Source: PWQG01 sp041685555
GTDB taxonomy: Bacteria > Pseudomonadota > Gammaproteobacteria > Pseudomonadales > Pseudohongiellaceae
Length of the DNA: 8,261 bases
NCBI GenBank assembly: GCA_041685555.1
Contig: JAWLFN010000119.1
Coordinates: 1 to 8,261 of the forward strand
Direction of reading: 5' to 3'
Notes under the pieces: model-generated
What the model was told of the DNA's origin: nothing
Database searches by the model: none
What the model saw: the letters and a program-made list of their open reading frames with translations, nothing else
Made by a program: the position numbers and the translations under genes
Shown here: in pieces, positions 6,411-8,261 of the stretch
How positions within the stretch are numbered: position 1 is the first letter of the stretch
Layout: each line of letters starts with the position of its first letter

Positions 6411-7190
6411 ATGCCCCGACACATCTGGAGTGCCTTACAGGAAGAAGCCAACGCACTGATCCGGAGAGAGCCCCTGTTGGCCAGCCATGTGTATGCCTGT
6501 GTACTGAATCATGACAGCCTGGATGCCGCTCTCGGATTCCTGTTGTCCAACAAGCTGTCCGCACCGGTCATGTCCGCCATGACATTGCGGGAGCTGTTCG
6601 AAATGGCCTACCGGGAGCAACCCCGCATGATCAGACAGGCCGCCTGCGATATCCAGGCAGTCCATGACCGTGACGCGGCCACAAACCAATACCTTCCCGT
6701 CATCCTGTTTCTCAAGGGCTTCCAGTCCATCCAGGTGCATCGCCTGGCGCATTTTCTGTGGTCACGTGGACGCAAGGACCTGGCCATGTATCTGCAGAGT
6801 CGCAATTCCGAGATCTTTGGCGTGGATATCCATCCGGCCTGCGTGATGGGCCAGGGCATCATGTTCGATCACGCCACCGGCATTGTCATTGGCGAGACCA
6901 CAGTCATCGACGATGATGTCTCCATCATGCAATCGGTGACACTGGGCGGTACAGGAAACGAACAGGGAGACCGACACCCCAAGATCCGATCCGGCGTACT
7001 GATATCGACGGGCGCCAAGGTATTGGGCAACATCGAAGTAGGTAGCGGCGCCAAAATCGGCGCGGGCAGCGTGGTGCTGCAGAATGTGGCACCGCACACT
7101 ACCGTGGTAGGCGTCCCGGCCCGCCCGGTGGGAAAGCCGAGCAAGGATACCCCGTCCCGGACAATGGACCACAACGTGTACTCCGAGTAA
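6411..7190 (+). CDS. cysE: Serine O-acetyltransferase CysE
   Basis: A 259-residue protein of the long, E. coli-like CysE type. It acetylates L-serine with acetyl-CoA to O-acetylserine in the cytoplasm, the first committed step of cysteine synthesis. The N-terminal helical SATase domain (about 5-105) includes EPLLAS (20-25), SNKLSAPVM (46-54) and AACDIQAV (77-84). The left-handed beta-helix follows, with catalytic Asp139 (VDIHPA) and His154 (MFDHATG), equal to Asp143 and His158 of E. coli, then SVTLGGTG, DRHPKI and GAKIGAGSVVL. ATG 6411 is chosen because GGGAG (6401-6405) lies 5 bases upstream; an in-frame ATG at 6399 overlaps that site. The C-terminus ends NVYSE, about 10 residues shorter than in E. 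coli and without the terminal Ile that docks into the active site of the cysteine synthase CysK. The neighbouring genes give no metabolic context. Confidence 0.96.
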   Translation: MPRHIWSALQEEANALIRREPLLASHVYACVLNHDSLDAALGFLLSNKLSAPVMSAMTLRELFEMAYREQPRMIRQAACDIQAVHDRDAATNQYLPVILFLKGFQSIQVHRLAHFLWSRGRKDLAMYLQSRNSEIFGVDIHPACVMGQGIMFDHATGIVIGETTVIDDDVSIMQSVTLGGTGNEQGDRHPKIRSGVLISTGAKVLGNIEVGSGAKIGAGSVVLQNVAPHTTVVGVPARPVGKPSKDTPSRTMDHNVYSE

Positions 7191-7213
7191 ACCGGGTCAA
7201 CAGTGCCTGTTAT

Positions 7214-8261
7214 TCACAGATGTTCCTCTGCGTAGGCTGCCAACAAGGAACGGGGCACCCCCTGCAGTTGCAGATTGCCACCGTGGCGAAAGTTTTTGAA
7301 GCGCTCGGTCAGATAGGTCAATCCCGAACTGGTGGGTGACAGATAGGGCGTATCAATCTGCGCCAGGTTGCCCAGACAGATCACTTTCGAGCCGGTGCCG
7401 GCACGCGTGATGATGGTTTTCATCTGGTGCGGGGTCAGATTCTGCGATTCATCGATGATGATCAGGCTCTGCTGGAAACTCCGCCCCCGGATATAATTCA
7501 GCGATTTGAACTGGATCGGCACATTGGCCAACACATAATCCACGCTGCCCTGGCTGTTTTCGTCATCGTAATGGAGCGCCTCCAGGTTGTCGGAGATGGC
7601 CCCCAGCCACGGTTCCATCTTTTCCGCCTCCGTGCCCGGCAGAAAACCGATGTCCTCATCCAGTCCCTGTGCGCTTCTTGTCACGATGATGCGCTTGTAT
7701 ATCTTGTGCGGCAGGGTCTGTTCGATGGCAGCAGCCAGCGCCAGAATGGTCTTGCCGGATCCCGCCGAACCGGTCAGGTTGACCAGGTGTACATCAGGAT
7801 CCATCAGCAGATCCAGCGCCATGGCCTGGTAGATGTCCCGGGGACGCAACCCCCAGATTTCCCTCTGCAGCCGCTCGGGCAGGTCAATGTGACGCAGGGT
7901 TACGACGTCCCCATCCAGAGCGACGACCCGGGCCAGGAATCCGATCTCATCATGAAGGTACTGGTTGGGAAACACGTCGAACCGCAACTCATCACTGAGA
8001 AGATGAAACAGTGTCGAACCGTCCTGACACTGTTCGGTCCGCACCGTGTCGATCTGCTCCCAGAAATCACCGGGGAACTGCTGATAGCCCTTGTTGAGCT
8101 GATTGATATCACTGAGCAACTGGTCAGTCTGGTAGTCTTCCGCGTCAATACCGCAGGCTTTCGCCTTCAGGCGCATGTTGATGTCCTTGGTGACAAGGAC
8201 GACGCGACTGTGCGGATGACGCTGCTGCAGATGGGCGATGGCGTTGAGGATCTTGTTGTCG
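7214..8261 (-). CDS. PIN-PhoH family ATPase (PhoH2/YlaK type), 5' end outside window
   Basis: The open frame extends past the ATG at 8176 to the window edge. The residues before it (VVLVTKDINMRLKAKACG) belong to the end of a PIN nuclease-like domain, so the true start lies outside; about 348 residues are visible. The C-terminal PhoH P-loop ATPase contains Walker A GSAGSGKT (7771-7748), SAQGLDEDIGFLPG, AEKMEPWLGAI, Walker B IIIDESQN (7462-7439), a sensor-like GNLAQIDTPYL and SSGLTYL near the end. PIN-PhoH fusions are proposed to be RNA helicases with a linked ribonuclease, as shown for mycobacterial PhoH2 proteins. The name comes from the phosphate-induced phoH of E. coli, but that phosphate link is not established for this subfamily. 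PIN catalytic aspartates cannot be assessed because most of that domain is missing. The gene converges with cysE, with 23 bp between the stop codons. Confidence 0.93.
   Translation of the reverse strand, partial: DNKILNAIAHLQQRHPHSRVVLVTKDINMRLKAKACGIDAEDYQTDQLLSDINQLNKGYQQFPGDFWEQIDTVRTEQCQDGSTLFHLLSDELRFDVFPNQYLHDEIGFLARVVALDGDVVTLRHIDLPERLQREIWGLRPRDIYQAMALDLLMDPDVHLVNLTGSAGSGKTILALAAAIEQTLPHKIYKRIIVTRSAQGLDEDIGFLPGTEAEKMEPWLGAISDNLEALHYDDENSQGSVDYVLANVPIQFKSLNYIRGRSFQQSLIIIDESQNLTPHQMKTIITRAGTGSKVICLGNLAQIDTPYLSPTSSGLTYLTERFKNFRHGGNLQLQGVPRSLLAAYAEEHL

Noticed and set aside
7199..7211. AACAG-TGC-CTGTT hairpin between the cysE and PhoH-family stop codons
   Set aside because: The stem is only 5 bp, AT-rich and without a U-run, so it is too weak to call a terminator.
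1..8261. CRISPR arrays, insertion sequences, tRNA genes, toxin-antitoxin or defence genes
   Set aside because: I saw no repeat-spacer pattern, transposase motif, inverted terminal repeat or tRNA-like fold; nearly all the sequence is taken up by recognised housekeeping genes.

Overview
The window is a stretch of ordinary-looking gammaproteobacterial chromosome. GC is fairly high, genes are dense, and several products (bacterioferritin, Bfd, the long CysE, PPK1) closely resemble enterobacterial or pseudomonad families. A Chromatiales-like or related sulfur/marine gammaproteobacterium would fit, but this is an inference from family resemblance; there is no rRNA or other marker to place it. I see no mobile element, CRISPR array, tRNA or phage gene.

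Left part, 1-3401: phosphate and polyphosphate. The start of phoU (leftward, cut by the window edge) is divergent from ppk1 (rightward). The 175-bp region between them carries two PhoB-box-like direct repeats, one well placed to drive phoU and one near ppk. ppk1 makes polyphosphate. ppx, coding for a short exopolyphosphatase that degrades it, runs the other way, and the 3' ends of the two genes overlap by 41 bp.

Middle part, 3402-4393: iron storage. bfd (a [2Fe-2S] ferredoxin), bfr (a haem-binding bacterioferritin) and ppx lie in that order on the minus strand. bfr and ppx are only 7 bases apart, so they are probably translated from one message. bfd and bfr each have a sigma70-like promoter overlapped by a Fur-box-like sequence, and the two boxes share an identical 12-mer. 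The layout therefore joins iron storage (phosphate-containing ferritin cores) to polyphosphate breakdown.

Right part, 4394-8261: a membrane glycosyltransferase of the GT39/ArnT-like (GT-C) type with an extra C-terminal beta-rich domain, then cysE (serine O-acetyltransferase, first step of cysteine synthesis), both rightward. Last is a leftward PIN-PhoH ATPase gene whose 5' end is outside the window. No gene-free stretch exceeds 300 bp. Nothing here looks like a wholly new system. The points most worth a second look are the bfd-bfr-ppx arrangement with its paired Fur-like boxes, the Pho-box region, and a CysE without the usual C-terminal isoleucine.
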